From Pseudopyrenochaeta lycopersici (taxonomy: Eukaryota; Ascomycota; Dothideomycetes; Pleosporales; Pseudopyrenochaetaceae), in assembly GCA_003313425.1 (NCBI GenBank), contig NHZP01000040.1, positions 124,001-188,000 on the forward strand: DNA of 64,000 nucleotides, given 5' to 3'. How positions within the stretch are numbered: position 1 is the stretch's first letter; each line of letters opens with the position of its first letter. Below are positions 22,606 through 33,937 of the stretch, piece after piece. The notes under the pieces are model-generated. The model was not told where the DNA came from, ran no database searches, and worked only from the letters and a program-made list of their open reading frames with translations. A program made the position numbers and the translations under genes.

Positions 22606-23641
22606 GATTGCGATCTATGGTCCAAAGAGAAGAGAAGACAAAGAGAAGTGAAGAAGAAACGGTTGCGGGCGGACCTGGAGATGATGGAGATGGAGAGGGG
22701 GCAGCTTGACTTTCTCGCAACGTGTCGACGAGACAGAAATTGTCCGTGCGCGCCAAGCGAAAGTAGCTCCATCCCTGAGCTATCTCCATCTCATTCCAAA
22801 ACTCGCTGTGGCCACGCTGTCTTGACAAGCCTGCAGTCTTTATCTCTGCAAATTTGCGCGACGTGTCTCACTTTGTAGGATCGCCTTTGCCCATCCTTTT
22901 GGCGACATTGCTTGTAACGCGAGAACCAGGCTACGCGTTGGCCGCGGAGGTCTCAGATTACACGGCCGTCCCGCCGTCCTCTAAAGTGGTTGTAGACGAT
23001 AACTGGCAGCCTCGCTGGTACTGAGAAGCCACACCCCTCCAGACACAACGTTTATATCAATGCCCAGTCTCCAGAATTTGGAAACCAAGGAGACAGCTTA
23101 CGAGTAGCCTTGGCCATGCCTCCCAATCGTTGTATACTGTTACTTCTCAGTCAACGGGCTTTAGAGAACCACTAGCAACCCGCGTAACACAATACCCATG
23201 TATATCATGGGGCGTCTCATTGGTCAGTTCTGCGAATGCGAAGTTAGCGCAACAACATCAGACTAGCGTTGAAGCAGATGCGAAGCTGTAGGCGCAGCTT
23301 CTTTCCACACGTCGTCATTCACGAGCTGCAAAGAACACTGATCGCGTCTTGGACTTTAAGTAGGGCAAACAAGCGAGTGCGAACTCAACGTCGCCAAATG
23401 CAGGATCATCAGCATGATGGTCCGCATTCGCCAACTTTATGCATTTCCTTCATACAAGTATTTAAGATGTCTTCAGAGGCCAGCAGCGATATCTATTCAA
23501 TCCATCACTGCAACTGGCCCAGCTCGCGTATCAATCTCTCTCTTGTCTTCAACTCTTCTACCACACTTTCATATACTTCTTGAGAATCCCGAAGCCTCTC
23601 CCAAACATGGCAAACCCTCCCAGCTCCCCGGAGTTTGAAAG
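22606..23641. promoter_or_regulatory. Divergent upstream region of SEC61 and the RTA1-like gene
   Basis: About 1.0 kb between two divergent genes. No recognisable gene lies inside. A short plus-strand frame next to the SEC61 start overlaps the SEC61 leader and first intron and is not convincing. Both promoters are expected here, but I could not pick a clear TATA box. Confidence 0.4.
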
Positions 23642-24694
23642 ATGTACCGCTACATCCCTTCACTGGCTGGCGCTGTCACCTGCGTCGTCGTCTTTTTGAT
23701 CATGGCTCTGCTCCATCTTTGGCAACTCATCAGGCTAAAGAACCGCATTCTTATCTTTGTTGTCATCGGTGCTCTGTGTACGTGTTCATCACTCAATATC
23801 CCTCCGCTCAAGTCGAGTATTGCTTCTGGATACATATATTTGGACAGAATATGTCACTAACATAATGAATTAGGCGAAGTGGGCGGCTTCGGTGCCCGTG
23901 TGGGGTCTCATTTCGACAATAGCGCATGGGGCCCATTCATCGTCCAGGGAACACTTCTACTTGTTGGGCCACTATTCTTCGCAGCGACCATATACATGAT
24001 GCTGGGCCGTACAATTCGACTCGCTGACGGTGAGGACGTTAGCCTCATTCCAGCAAGATGGTATACAAGGATTTTCGTAACAGCAGATATTAGTACCTTG
24101 ACGATTCAAGGCGTGGGTAGGTCTTACTACCCCAATAGATAGATGTGCTTGATGGGGTTTACGACATTTTCAAACGCAGGCTTGGGTACTCCCGCAAGAT
24201 CCTTCAAGCATGCCCGAAAACAAGTAGTGATTATGTACTGACAGCACTCAGGCGCCGGCATAATGGGCACAATGCAACTGCATCTCGCCCTTGCAGGAGA
24301 GAAAATCGTCATCGCCGGCCTCGCGCTTCAGGTTGCCACTTTCATCGTCTTCCTCGCCGCAGCCATTGATTTTCAGATGCGCATGAACAAAAAGGTGGCA
24401 CGCACCTCTTATAAAGCTGCCACAGAACCTGCAAACAGCTGGAGGAAGATGCTCTACATTTTGTACAGCGTCAGCACACTTGTTCTCGCTCGATGCGTGT
24501 TCAGGTTGATCGAATATGCGATGGGCAACGCTAGCTATCTTATCGCACACGAATGGACGTTGTACGTGTTCGATGCGGTGCCGATGTTCTTGGTTTTGGT
24601 CTTGCTGCTGGTTTTACAGCCGGTCAAGTACGACCTGCAAGAGAGAAATAAAGTTGAGGAAGCTGGCGAGCTGGAGCTTGTGCAGAGCGAATAA
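23642..24694 (+). CDS. RTA1-like integral membrane protein
   Basis: Three exons: 23642-23777, 23874-24116 and 24252-24694, with introns of 96 and 135 bp, giving 273 residues. The start MYRYIPSLAGAVTCVVV matches the Y-x-P-S start of the RTA1/RTM1/YLR046c family. Other family blocks are ALCEVGGFGARVGSH, GTLLLVGPLFFAATIYM, TADISTLTIQGVGAGIMG across the second join, and FRLIEYAMGN. Seven hydrophobic segments fit the seven-helix topology of the family. Members are plasma-membrane proteins linked to lipid translocation, sphingoid base export or resistance to 7-aminocholesterol. The actual ligand is unknown here. A Met at 23607 is in another frame and was not used. The neighbours are a Zn2Cys6 regulator, an acetyltransferase and a methyltransferase. 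Confidence 0.85.
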
Positions 24695-25251
24695 TGTGAA
24701 TACTCTCATTGTCTATACCTATCTTCAAGGATAGGCAAATCATTGATCACTTGCCAGCTTAGTATACTCCCATCCAACTGCCAGAAATGCAATTAATCAA
24801 GGATGCACCAGTAATATACCATTATAACTTCCATAGCTTTTACAATATTAAAATATTTGATTCTCATTGAGATGCTAAATGCTGACTTGAAGTCTGAAGT
24901 CTGTAATCCCTTACATGAGTCTTCGTCTTTCAAAATGAAAGCACGCGTAAGGATGCTACATTTGGCAAAATTTGCGAGAAGGCAGTGCGTAGAGGAGCAT
25001 GAAAGATCATACTTCAAAAATTCCAAGACATGCACGTTCACTATCATTACGCGTCTGTTGTATTGAATACAGAACAACAAAGCGATGACGTACACTATTA
25101 CTGATGAGGATCTGCTGTCAGCACGCCAAGCTACATCAACCTCAAGTTTTAGTCTGCGGTGCTGGACGCCTTGCAGCTCTGAGCGAGAGCTCGATTTAGC
25201 CATAATGCGAATGTCTCCAGGATACACTCTCGGTGCATCGAATACTTCTAC
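24695..25251. other. Intergenic region before the Zn2Cys6 gene
   Basis: 557 bases, AT-rich in the middle. A 244-codon minus-strand frame covers it and runs into the regulator gene, but it shows no motif and is most likely an antisense artefact. The promoter of the regulator should be here. Confidence 0.4.
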
Positions 25252-26831
25252 ATGGCGCGGCGCAGCGCTGGTTTCGTGAGCAAGAAGCCGCATCGGAAAT
25301 CTAGGGGAGGCTGCCTGACATGCAAGAGAAAGAAAGTCAAGGTACTGATACTCGAGCCGCTCTGTAGTCCAAATTAACGTGAAGCCAGTGCGATGAAGTT
25401 CAACCAGCCTGCGGATATTGTTCCTTGAGGAGTCTAGATTGCCAATACATACAGGAGCAAGTGACAGCATCGGGTTCATCGCCTTCAACCTCCTCATCCA
25501 ATCACACAACTCCACCTTCAAACACATCCAATGTTGAAGAAGTTGACTTCAATGATACCACCCTCCAGATACCCACCTGGCTCATCCCAGCAGCACTCAC
25601 TTCATCCGGTGAACTCACCTTCTTGGACCATGAATTACTCCATCACTATACGACGTCAACATGGGAAACCTTCGCTGTCCGAGAGGATGCAGTCGTGCAG
25701 ACACTTCACCGAGAATTGGTTCCCCAGTTGTCCCTTTCACACCCATACCTTCTCTATGCCTTGCTTAGCATTGCAGCGAGCCACAGCAATGCGCTACATC
25801 CATCAAAGCATATAGAGAAGCAAGCGTTAGTGTACCGACAAAAAACTTTCCAAGCCTACGGCAAAGCGCTGCAGAACATCACAGCGGACAACTATGAAAC
25901 CATATTGGTGACTGGGACTTTTCTCCTCTCCTTGGTCCCCTCTCCCGGAGAAGGAGCTACGGACGAAGAGCATTTGGGATGGATGTACTCACTGTTGAAG
26001 ATGAGTGAAGGACTACGAGTTCTGGCGTCGCTCCGATGGGCCCAGGGTATCGAGAAGCTTTCCATATATCCCTTGGTCTGCAGAGAGCTACGCACACTGC
26101 CACCACCACCGGCTATCCACGGGAGAGAGGACGCGAAGTTATGCACGCCAGTAGGGCCTCTAGGTACAACCCCCAACCACCCTAACCCAGCTCCGACATA
26201 TCCTCACCAGCATCCCCTTTCCAACCCTATCTTTCTCCCTCCACCACTTATGGCTCTCTTGCAAGCAGCCATCAGCCCCTCATCCACTGGCACTATCGAC
26301 CCAGAGCGACAGATCCTAATGCCTGTATTCCACGCACTGTCGCCCCTTTTCCTGTCTTTGTATTACTATCGCCTAAACCAAGACTTCTACGTCCGAATCG
26401 TCGTATTTCCCTCGTTCTTAATGCCAGACTTTATGCAGCTGGTCAAGGCAAGAGAGCCAAGGGCACTGACGCTGGTCGCGTGGTGGTTTGCATTGGCAGA
26501 TCTGGTACCCAAGGGCTGGTGGGTTGGCCAGTGTGTGGGAGGAGTCATACGTGCTATTGGAAGAGTGATCAGGGAGCAGGTGGCTCATGGCGGTTGGGAT
26601 GGAAGCGGGAATACAGTGACAGAGGCATTCAGGGGTGCAGAGAGAATTGTGGAGGTGTTTGAAACACAGGGGAGAGAGGAGGCTGCGAAGAGTATGTTTG
26701 AAGAGTGGGAAGGTGTGATATGGGAGGAAGGATTGAAGAAAGCTGAAGAATGGGAATTCGGGCAGTTGACACATCTCGATGACCTTGTCGGGATTGACAT
26801 GGCAGACTTGGGGATATTGGTGCAGTCTTAA
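25252..26831 (+). CDS. Zn2Cys6 transcription factor, Upc2-like
   Basis: Two exons, 25252-25341 and 25389-26831, with a 47-bp intron that interrupts the zinc cluster, giving 510 residues. The spliced cluster is CLTCKRKKVKCDEVQPACGYCSLRSLDC (residues about 21-48; pattern C-x2-C-x6-C-x6-C-x2-C-x6-C), preceded by a basic SKKPHRKSRGG arm. After a Ser/Pro/Thr linker come ELTFLDHELLHHYTTSTW and LVPQLSLSHPYLLYALLSIAASH. These are typical of the C-terminal domain of Upc2-type sterol regulators and many uncharacterised relatives. It is probably a nuclear DNA-binding regulator. Its target genes are unknown, though the adjacent RTA1-like gene on the same strand is a candidate. An intron splitting the cluster is common in this family. 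Confidence 0.87.
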
Positions 26832-27007
26832 CAATGAAAGTCGTTGATCATAACGTATTCCACACCTTTAGAGTGTGTTTAATGCCGTTCACGCCAGGTC
26901 TTTCCGCTGATCCCTCATTCCATTACTTGGCAAAACTACACAATCGCTATGCCTGTGAATAGCCTCACACTATTTGATTAAATTCCAGCGGCTGAATTTC
27001 CTTCTCC

Positions 27008-27694
27008 TTAGGTAGTCTTTGGCTCTCTCAACATGCAATACAATGTTATCGTATCCTTTTCTCCCTCCCCATCTTTACACTCCATCTCTTTGGCCAACTT
27101 GAATCCAAACTTCTCATATATTGCAACATTCGGAACATTCCTACTGCTCTCCAAGTAGCATGGCACGCCGTCGCGATCCGCCATTCCTAGCACTTCTTCT
27201 ATCATCGCCCGCCCCACGCCTTTGCCCTGCGCCTCCGGCAATACCGTGACAATATTGCAGAAATAGTAGCCTTTGGGGTCCGTCCAGAGTTCTCCCTGCG
27301 CCTCGGCTTGCCGCGCCTTCCATATCCAGTACCTCTTTGTGGACAGCCCGCCGCGCCCGTACCACAGGTTCATGCGGATTTGATTTGCCCATAACCACCA
27401 ATATGACAAGTACAAGGACCATGACTCGGGCTCGCTGGGGGGATGGGGCGGCAGCCACATTGCACAGCCGAGGATCTTCGAGGGATTGGCTGTGTCGCGC
27501 GCGACATGGAACAGGCCATGCTGGATGCCCCAGCGGCAGCGGAGGGTGAGGGATACGCGGTTTCGAGTCAGGGAGACCTTGGAGCGATCAGGATACACCC
27601 AATTGTTATAGGGATCCTCGGCAAAGGCCTGTTGAATTGTGTCTATCGCCCCGTCGATGTCGGCCTCTGTCATGCGGGTTACTTGGATAGGCAT
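27008..27694 (-). CDS. GNAT-family N-acetyltransferase
   Basis: Single exon, 228 residues. The N-terminus MPIQVTRMTEADIDGAIDTIQQAF is the usual first strand and helix of GNAT enzymes. The acetyl-CoA binding motif is LPEAQGKGVGRAMIEE (residues about 161-176; Q-x-x-G-x-G). It is followed by CYLESSRNVPNVAIYEKFGF, where the late Asn and Tyr belong to motif B. A Trp/Tyr-rich middle (ESWSLYLSYWWLWANQIRMNLWYG) is typical of fungal GNATs of unknown substrate. It is convergent with the Zn2Cys6 gene, whose stop is 176 bp away. No targeting signal is seen. Substrate could be a small molecule or peptide, and the sequence does not tell. Confidence 0.83.
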   Translation of the reverse strand: MPIQVTRMTEADIDGAIDTIQQAFAEDPYNNWVYPDRSKVSLTRNRVSLTLRCRWGIQHGLFHVARDTANPSKILGCAMWLPPHPPSEPESWSLYLSYWWLWANQIRMNLWYGRGGLSTKRYWIWKARQAEAQGELWTDPKGYYFCNIVTVLPEAQGKGVGRAMIEEVLGMADRDGVPCYLESSRNVPNVAIYEKFGFKLAKEMECKDGEGEKDTITLYCMLREPKTT

Positions 27695-28389
27695 ATTGGT
27701 GTCGTCTCAAAATTGTCGAGATGGGAGCAATTAAGGCGTAGACGTTCCAAGTTCAAATATCCTCAAGGCGGGAAGTGATTGAACGCTCTTAACCAACGCA
27801 CCAGCGTACCAATACGTCGTTGTTGTGCCATTGAAACCTGCGGGGAAGAGGGGTCACTTTTATGAGGCTGGTCGGCATTCAAAAACAGATAGCGGTCGCG
27901 GGGCAGGTGGAGGCGAGTTTCGATGGAAGACTAAAGAGGCAGGCGCAAGCGAACTAGTGCCGTCGCTAACCACAATGTAACACAAGAGTCCAAAGATCTA
28001 TCTAGTCCGATCAATCCCTGGACAATGACTTGAACGAGGGTTGGCGGCCGTATTCCCTGTCCTGGGCAAGCCGTCTCAAACTGCGGCTCCGAAGCAGACC
28101 GAAAGATACATTTTGCTAACATAACAGCCTTCCATCTCTTTGTACCACGAAGGACTTGGGTCGGCCTATGGTTCACTAAACGACGTAATTAGTTTTGACC
28201 ATTTCATAATCGGACTGGACAACTACTGCTCTGATTGACTAAATATACTGCGAGTCGAATATCGTGTAGGGAAATCTGCAAACGCCCTTAACTGTCACTG
28301 TCGACTGCATATGTTGTAAGGAGGAAAGAAATACAGAAATAGAGGAAGAAAATGGATTTCATCTTCCTATAATACTTCTTATCTGCGAA
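27695..28389. other. Intergenic region upstream of the acetyltransferase gene
   Basis: 695 bases between two minus-strand genes. An 81-codon minus-strand frame at 27931-28176 has no motif or intron signals and is not called. The promoter of the acetyltransferase gene and the 3' end of the methyltransferase gene are expected here. Confidence 0.4.
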
Positions 28390-29238
28390 TCACTTAGTCG
28401 CGATAACAATCCATTGACTCGCCTTCATCCAAACCTCCCCATCCATCGTCTTAGTATCCGGATCAGCCAGCATATACTCAACCAGCAGATCCACCGCCTC
28501 ATCCCACCTCCCCTCATCCGACTCAAGCCACCCCCCAAGACCACCCAAAAACGCCCACGACTTCTCCGCCCAGGCCCTCAAATCCGACGTCTTAGCCCAC
28601 GCCTCACTCTTCTCAACACGCGTATTTTCTTTCTTGAACCCAGCCTCGGCCATGACTTTCTGGATCTGCTTTCCGTCGTTCCATAGCACGGGGGGCGAGG
28701 GGTACGGTTTCCCCGGGCGCAGCGCTTCGTGCACGCGTTTGAAAGGGAGGAGCCATACGAGTGCTTCCCAGCAGTTTACGACGGCCGTGCCGTTGGGCTG
28801 CAGGGTGCGGTAGACTTCTTTTGCGCCGTCGAGGCCGGCCGAGGTGGTGAAGAAAATGCCAATGTTTGTGATGGAGTGTGTGAAGTAGTTGTCTGGGAAG
28901 GATAGGTTTTCAGAGCGCTGGTTGGAGACTTCTATGGGCCAGGAGTTTTTCAACACGTCGGTTTGGAGGTTGTCGAGGAATACCTGGTCGATGTCTGTTG
29001 CGTGGATTTTGATGTCTGGAGGAGGGCTGGAAGAAAGGATGAGCCGAGACACTGTACCAGCGCCACACGCGTTATCGTGAATGATGGATCCGGACGGAAA
29101 GGGCGGAAGAAGTGTGAGATTGTGGGCAGCAAAGTCAGCAGTGACCTTACCGCCCGTTTCTTCGTATACGGAGACTTTCCCCTGGCCTTGTAGTAGGGCT
29201 GTGGCTTGCTTGGGAACGTTGGCGGTACTAAATGCCAT
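28390..29238 (-). CDS. Class I SAM-dependent methyltransferase
   Basis: Single exon, 282 residues. Motif I is IIHDNACGAGTVSRL (residues about 53-67), a normal fungal variant of the glycine-rich SAM loop. It is followed by the acidic strand end IHATDIDQVFLD. The post-I region SENLSFPDNYFTHSITNIGIFF and the VYRTLQPNGTAVVNCWE strand match the small-molecule methyltransferase fold of the UbiE/UMTA type. No membrane span or signal peptide is present. The substrate is unknown. Such enzymes occur both alone and in secondary-metabolite clusters, and no polyketide synthase, NRPS or terpene gene is visible in the window. Confidence 0.83.
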   Translation of the reverse strand: MAFSTANVPKQATALLQGQGKVSVYEETGGKVTADFAAHNLTLLPPFPSGSIIHDNACGAGTVSRLILSSSPPPDIKIHATDIDQVFLDNLQTDVLKNSWPIEVSNQRSENLSFPDNYFTHSITNIGIFFTTSAGLDGAKEVYRTLQPNGTAVVNCWEALVWLLPFKRVHEALRPGKPYPSPPVLWNDGKQIQKVMAEAGFKKENTRVEKSEAWAKTSDLRAWAEKSWAFLGGLGGWLESDEGRWDEAVDLLVEYMLADPDTKTMDGEVWMKASQWIVIATK

Positions 29239-30153
29239 TGCAAATGTTGTGATTGAATTTCTTCAACTTTATTATGGGGCCTCTCAAAGTAATTTATTCA
29301 CCTCTGTGAGCGTAAGCTTCACAAAGACGAATCTCACGCTTTATATGAGTTGTTAGCGCCACGAACCTGCCTTGGTGGTAGTGCTTATGCTGTGGATGCT
29401 AGCAGCAATACCCGGTGGGCCTGAATATACTCTACGAGTGGATCTACCGTATCTCGGGGATAGTAACTCAGCGTCATTAAAGATAAAATACAGCAGCCTC
29501 CCTGCTAGCAATCACGCAGAGCTACAAATCACAAGTACATCATGGTGCTGCAAGAGTTAGCTGCACGAAATGTCGATATTTTGCAGTTATTTGAGGCCAA
29601 TTGTCACTTCCCAGTTTTAATCATGAGAACCTTGCAAGTTTTCTCCGAAATGTAGAGCACAAATGTTTTACTCAGGATGAAATGTTGTTCGGGCTGTTGG
29701 AGTTTGAAGTGGTGGTATTGCTTACCGGACTGGGGTAAAAAAAAAAGGAGATCCGTGCACTCCATCCTACTTAACCTTGGTCTCAATTGATTGCTATTGG
29801 GATTTTACAATCACGAGGCAGGATCCAGCTCAGCTGCGAAGGCCGTTCATACTCTTGTCACTGAACTCATACAGGATCTATACATCGGTAGACAAGCATC
29901 CACTCCACAAGACACAACACAACTCGCGCTAATATCACAAAACGTCATCACACGCTTGGATGTTAGTCTCCTGACAAGACTTCGGTTTTCAAGACTAGTT
30001 TTGGTCAAAAGGGAATCAATTCTATACATAAGGGTCGTCACTTTTCTTTATGAACTGTGCGAAGTCCACCATTCTGTGGCGTCAGTTGGTTATAACCGAA
30101 GCTCCGCAAACCCATATCCTGCCAATCACACCAAACCTACGCTAGTCCAACGC
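29239..30153. other. Intergenic region between the methyltransferase gene and TKL1
   Basis: About 0.9 kb. It should contain the methyltransferase promoter (left) and the TKL1 3' untranslated region (right). An A10 run lies at about 29738-29747. A 181-codon plus-strand frame (29791-30336) overlaps the end of TKL1 in antisense and shows no motif, so it is not called. Confidence 0.4.
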
Positions 30154-32811
30154 TTAAATGAGCTGCTGGAATGCACGGTTGAGAGGAGAGCGGAGAGGCT
30201 TGACATCCTTGTAGAAGTCAATGGTGAGCTTAGCACGCTTGGCAATGCCCTCGGGAGTGAACTCGAATTTCTATGGCGAACGTCAGTATCTTTCTTCGGC
30301 AAAAGAGTGATGGTGGGAGGTGGACTTACGGCATAGACCTCCTTGTATGGGCCAGATGCACCGAATCGGTTAAGACCGAACTGCTCGTGCGAGTACTTCT
30401 CCCAACCAAGCGTCGACATGACCTCGACACTCAAAGAGGGGATACCATCGGGGATGACGGACAGCTTGTAGTCCTTATCTTGCGCATCGAAGACCTCAAC
30501 GCAAGGCAGCGACACAACACGAGCCGTGATGCCCTGGTCCTTGAGAGTCTTGACAGCCTCAAGGCAGAGAGAGACCTCGGAACCAGTGGAGACAAGAGTG
30601 ATTTGGGCACCCTCGTTCTCGAGCGCAACGTATCCACCCTTGATACCCTTCTCGAGGGTTGAGCCCTCAAGCTGGGGAAGGTTCTGGCGGGTAAGAGCAA
30701 GGATAGAAGGCGTCTCCTTGGAAGTAAGAGCCATGTAGTAAGCGGCAGACGTCTCGTTTCCGTCAGCCGGACGCCAGACCATCATGTTGGGCAGGGCACG
30801 GAAATGAGCGAGGGTCTCGATAGGCTGATGTGTCGGGCCATCCTCACCAAGACCAATGGAGTCGTGGGTGGCAACGTAGATGACGCGCTGGTGTGAGAGG
30901 GAGGAGAGACGGACAGCACCGGCGGCGTAGGAAACGAAGTTTAGGAAAGTACCACCAGCAGGGATGATGGTGCCGTATGCGGACAGACCGTTCATGACGG
31001 CAGCCATGGCGTGCTCACGGACACCGTACCTGATGTACCGACCAGCCCACTCACCGATACCAAGGTCCGGAGGCTGGAAGTCGACGGCCTTCTTCCATCG
31101 GGTGTTGTTTGAGCCCGTCAAATCAGCGGATCCAGAGACAATCTCGGGGATGACGTCGTGGATTGCCTCCAAAACGCTCTCGGAGAGCTTTCTTGAGGCA
31201 ATAGCAGGGTCGGTGGGCTTGTACGTGGGCAGCTTCTTTTCCCAGCCCTCGGGAAGATCGCGGGTCAGTCGTCGCTTAAGGTCGGCGTGGAGGTCCTTGT
31301 GCTCCTGGCCGTACTTCTCGAAAAGCTTGTTCCACTCCTCCTCAGCAGCGGCACCCTCGGCGGCGTGCTTGTGGTACAGGTCGTAGACCTCCTGGGGCAC
31401 GACAAACGACTTGTCAGGGTCGAAGCCGAACTTCTCCTTGACTTGCCTGGCGTCATCAGTCTTCAGGGGGCTGCCGTGAACGCCGCCGGTTCCCTGGAGC
31501 TTGGAGCCGAAACCGATCGTGGTGGTGAGCTTGATGATGGAGGGCTTGTCTGTGACCTTCTTGGCCTCAGCAATGGCCTTCTCAATGCCCTCGAGATCGG
31601 TGTCACCGTTCTCGACGTGCAGAGTGTGCCAGCCGTAGGCCTCAAATCGCTTCAGAACGTCCTCAGTGAAGGCGCACTTGGTGTCTCCGTCTGTAGCTTG
31701 ACGTTAGTGTCCGAAATTCTTCCCGAAGTCGCGCAGTTCTTACCAATGGAGATGTGGTTGTCGTCGTAGATACCAATAAGGTTTCCGAGCTTCAAGTGGC
31801 CGGCCATTGAGGCAGCCTCGCTGGCAATACCCTCCATAACGCAGCCATCACCAAAGAACATGTAGGTGTGGTTGTTGACCAGGTCGAAGCCGGGCTTGTT
31901 GAAGACAGCGGCGGTATGCGCCTGCGCCATGGCCAGACCGACGGCATTGGCGAAACCCTGGCCAAGAGGACCAGTGGTGACCTCGATACCGGGAGTGTCA
32001 TGCGACTCGGGATGGCCTGGTGTGATGCTGTCGACTTGCTGTGGGGGAATGAGCAAGTGATGCCGGAGAAGATTTTGACACAGTGCTGCAGATGCTACTT
32101 ACACGGAAGTGCTTCAGGTCGTCAATAGTGACCTTGTAGCCGAAAAGATGGATCAGAGCATACTGGAGCATGCATCCGTGACCGTTGCTGCACGCCGGGT
32201 CAGTACGTCATAGAACAAAATTGTGAAAAGAAGCAGTCATGTCCAGACGGGGCAGCGGAGCAGCGCGGAATTGCTGATCAGGCCCACAGAAGCCACGGAT
32301 ACCATTTCCGGGCCTGGGAGTGGGCAAGAAAAGCAAGTGTTACACATCCAGATACCCCCGCGGAAATGTGTTTCAGGGTGGCGCTGGAATGCTTCACTGC
32401 CAACATCGAGAGCACCGCAAACAGAAGGATATGAAAGAGTCAAGCGAGTACGTACGAGAGAACGAAACGGTCGCGGTTGAGCCAATGGGGGTTCTTTGGG
32501 TTGAAAGTCATAAACTTGTTCCAGAGGACGTGGGCCACCGGGGCCATGCCCATAGGGGCGCCCGGATGGCCAGAGTTGGCTTCAATGGTGGCATCGACCT
32601 AGCAAACATGTCCTGTTAGCAATTGACGCCCCGACTACTACAGGCACCGCTGGCAGCGCAGCGTTGGGAAAAAATTCGGCGATAGCGGGGTAGCTGTTTG
32701 GGGCAGGGACAGTGAGGATGGCGGGGCACGGCCAGCGTCAACTAAAGCGCGACATACCGCGAGGGTTCGGATGGTGTTGATGGCGAGCTCGTCGACCTTT
32801 CCGTACGGCAT
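30154..32811 (-). CDS. TKL1: Transketolase
   Basis: Six exons: 32811-32758, 32598-32456, 32187-32103, 32038-31744, 31690-30330 and 30270-30154, giving 684 residues (yeast Tkl1 has 680). The spliced start is [19 protein letters not shown] followed by [16 protein letters not shown]. The thiamine-diphosphate/Mg motif is [18 protein letters not shown]...YDDNHIS. The pyrimidine part has [15 protein letters not shown] with the catalytic Glu, and [16 protein letters not shown] follows. The enzyme moves two-carbon units between sugar phosphates in the cytosolic non-oxidative pentose phosphate pathway. The second intron (268 bp, GTACGT donor) and the first (159 bp) are long for this window; the others are 53-64 bp. 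The last exon ends [15 protein letters not shown]. Confidence 0.95.
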
Positions 32812-33937
32812 GGTGGGCAGACTGTCGATGGGAAAAAGTGAAGAGAAAGAGCGCCGGTGGGCTGGGGCGAGTCTAAGGTTTTGTAGAGTAGTGGGGTGCT
32901 TCCCTCCGTGCATGGCCCGCCATGCCTTGCCATAGTGACGACTGATTAATCCGCCGTCCCCACAACAAAACCCGATTGCATCAACCAGTCGCCGCTGCCC
33001 TCTCTGCCTCTTCCGCCGCCAGGCGAGGCCTGGTCGTGGGCCTGAGTAAGCCCCGCCAAAGCGCTGACATAGACACTCTCTTGCCCCGACACGGCCGCCG
33101 TGCCTGACTGTCCTTTAGTAACCATTTACCTGTCTCGTCAACTTGCACCATTGCCCGATGGGTCAAATGCCGGGCACCGAAACAACGGCAACCATCGTAT
33201 CTGCCACTCTTCACTACTCCACCGCTACGAGCGCCCCATTTTCTCTGCACACACACACACACAGCCCTCTATCTCCCTCCTCGTACCAAATCAAATCACC
33301 ACAACACAAAAATTCTTCCGGGCGGCTATCGCGTACCGGAATCGGCGCCGCGGCCGGTACGGAGAAAGTATATAGGAGGCTCAAATCGTGACCCCCAACC
33401 TTCCATTCAACCCGCCCATTTATCCTTATTCTCCGAGGACGTTGCGAAGTCTGCTCCAGCGTGGGACTATTGTTGTTGTCAGGGCAATTGGGTAAACCCG
33501 CGCCGTTGGTAGTCTAATCAGCGTTGGCCTATTTTGCAAGCTCAACATTCTTTGGGTCCCGTGCCAAGGCCGATGCAGGAACAGCTGAACATGTCTACCC
33601 AAGGAATGCGAGCTCAGCCAATTCAAGTTCAATACTACTGTGCAATTCAGTTCAATACTTCTATGCAATTCAATTTACCTACTCCTGCAGAATGCGAGCT
33701 CAGTCATATCCACTTCAAAGCTACTATGCAATTCAACTCATCTACTCCTACAGAATGCTAATGCGGCGTGGTAATGAAAATGTTCCAATGAGCGCTGTGG
33801 GTATCTCGTACTGTACAAATATGCTAAGAAATGACGTCCAGTCTGAGGTGTCTATATGTACCTTCCTCCATGATTAAATAACGTACCAAAAGAAAAGAGA
33901 TGTTCAAGAAGTGAAAGTGTGTTTTCCAATCGCCCCA
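32812..33937. promoter_or_regulatory. TKL1 upstream region and 3' flank of the CFEM gene
   Basis: About 1.1 kb. The part next to TKL1 is its promoter and leader. It includes an (AC)8 run at about 33244-33261. The right part holds a degenerate tandem repeat (33604-33760, listed separately) and the 3' untranslated region of the CFEM gene, which ends at 33938. No gene is seen. Confidence 0.45.
33604..33760. repeat. Imperfect tandem repeat
   Basis: The block GAATGCGAGCTCAG occurs at 33604 and again at 33690. A truncated third start (GAATGC) lies at 33753. The units share TACT-TATGCAATTCAA and CTACTCCT-CAGAATGC segments. Inside the first unit, a smaller 24-bp unit (TTCAATACTACTGTGCAATT then TTCAATACTTCTATGCAATT) is itself repeated. 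It lies between two gene 3'/5' flanks and has no coding meaning that I can see. Unit length is about 86 bp for the first copy and 63 bp for the second. Confidence 0.7.

Noticed and set aside
24793..25527. 244-codon minus-strand frame
   Set aside because: Overlaps the zinc cluster exon of the Zn2Cys6 gene in antisense and has no motif.
29791..30336. 181-codon plus-strand frame
   Set aside because: Overlaps the 3' end of TKL1 in antisense; no domain seen.
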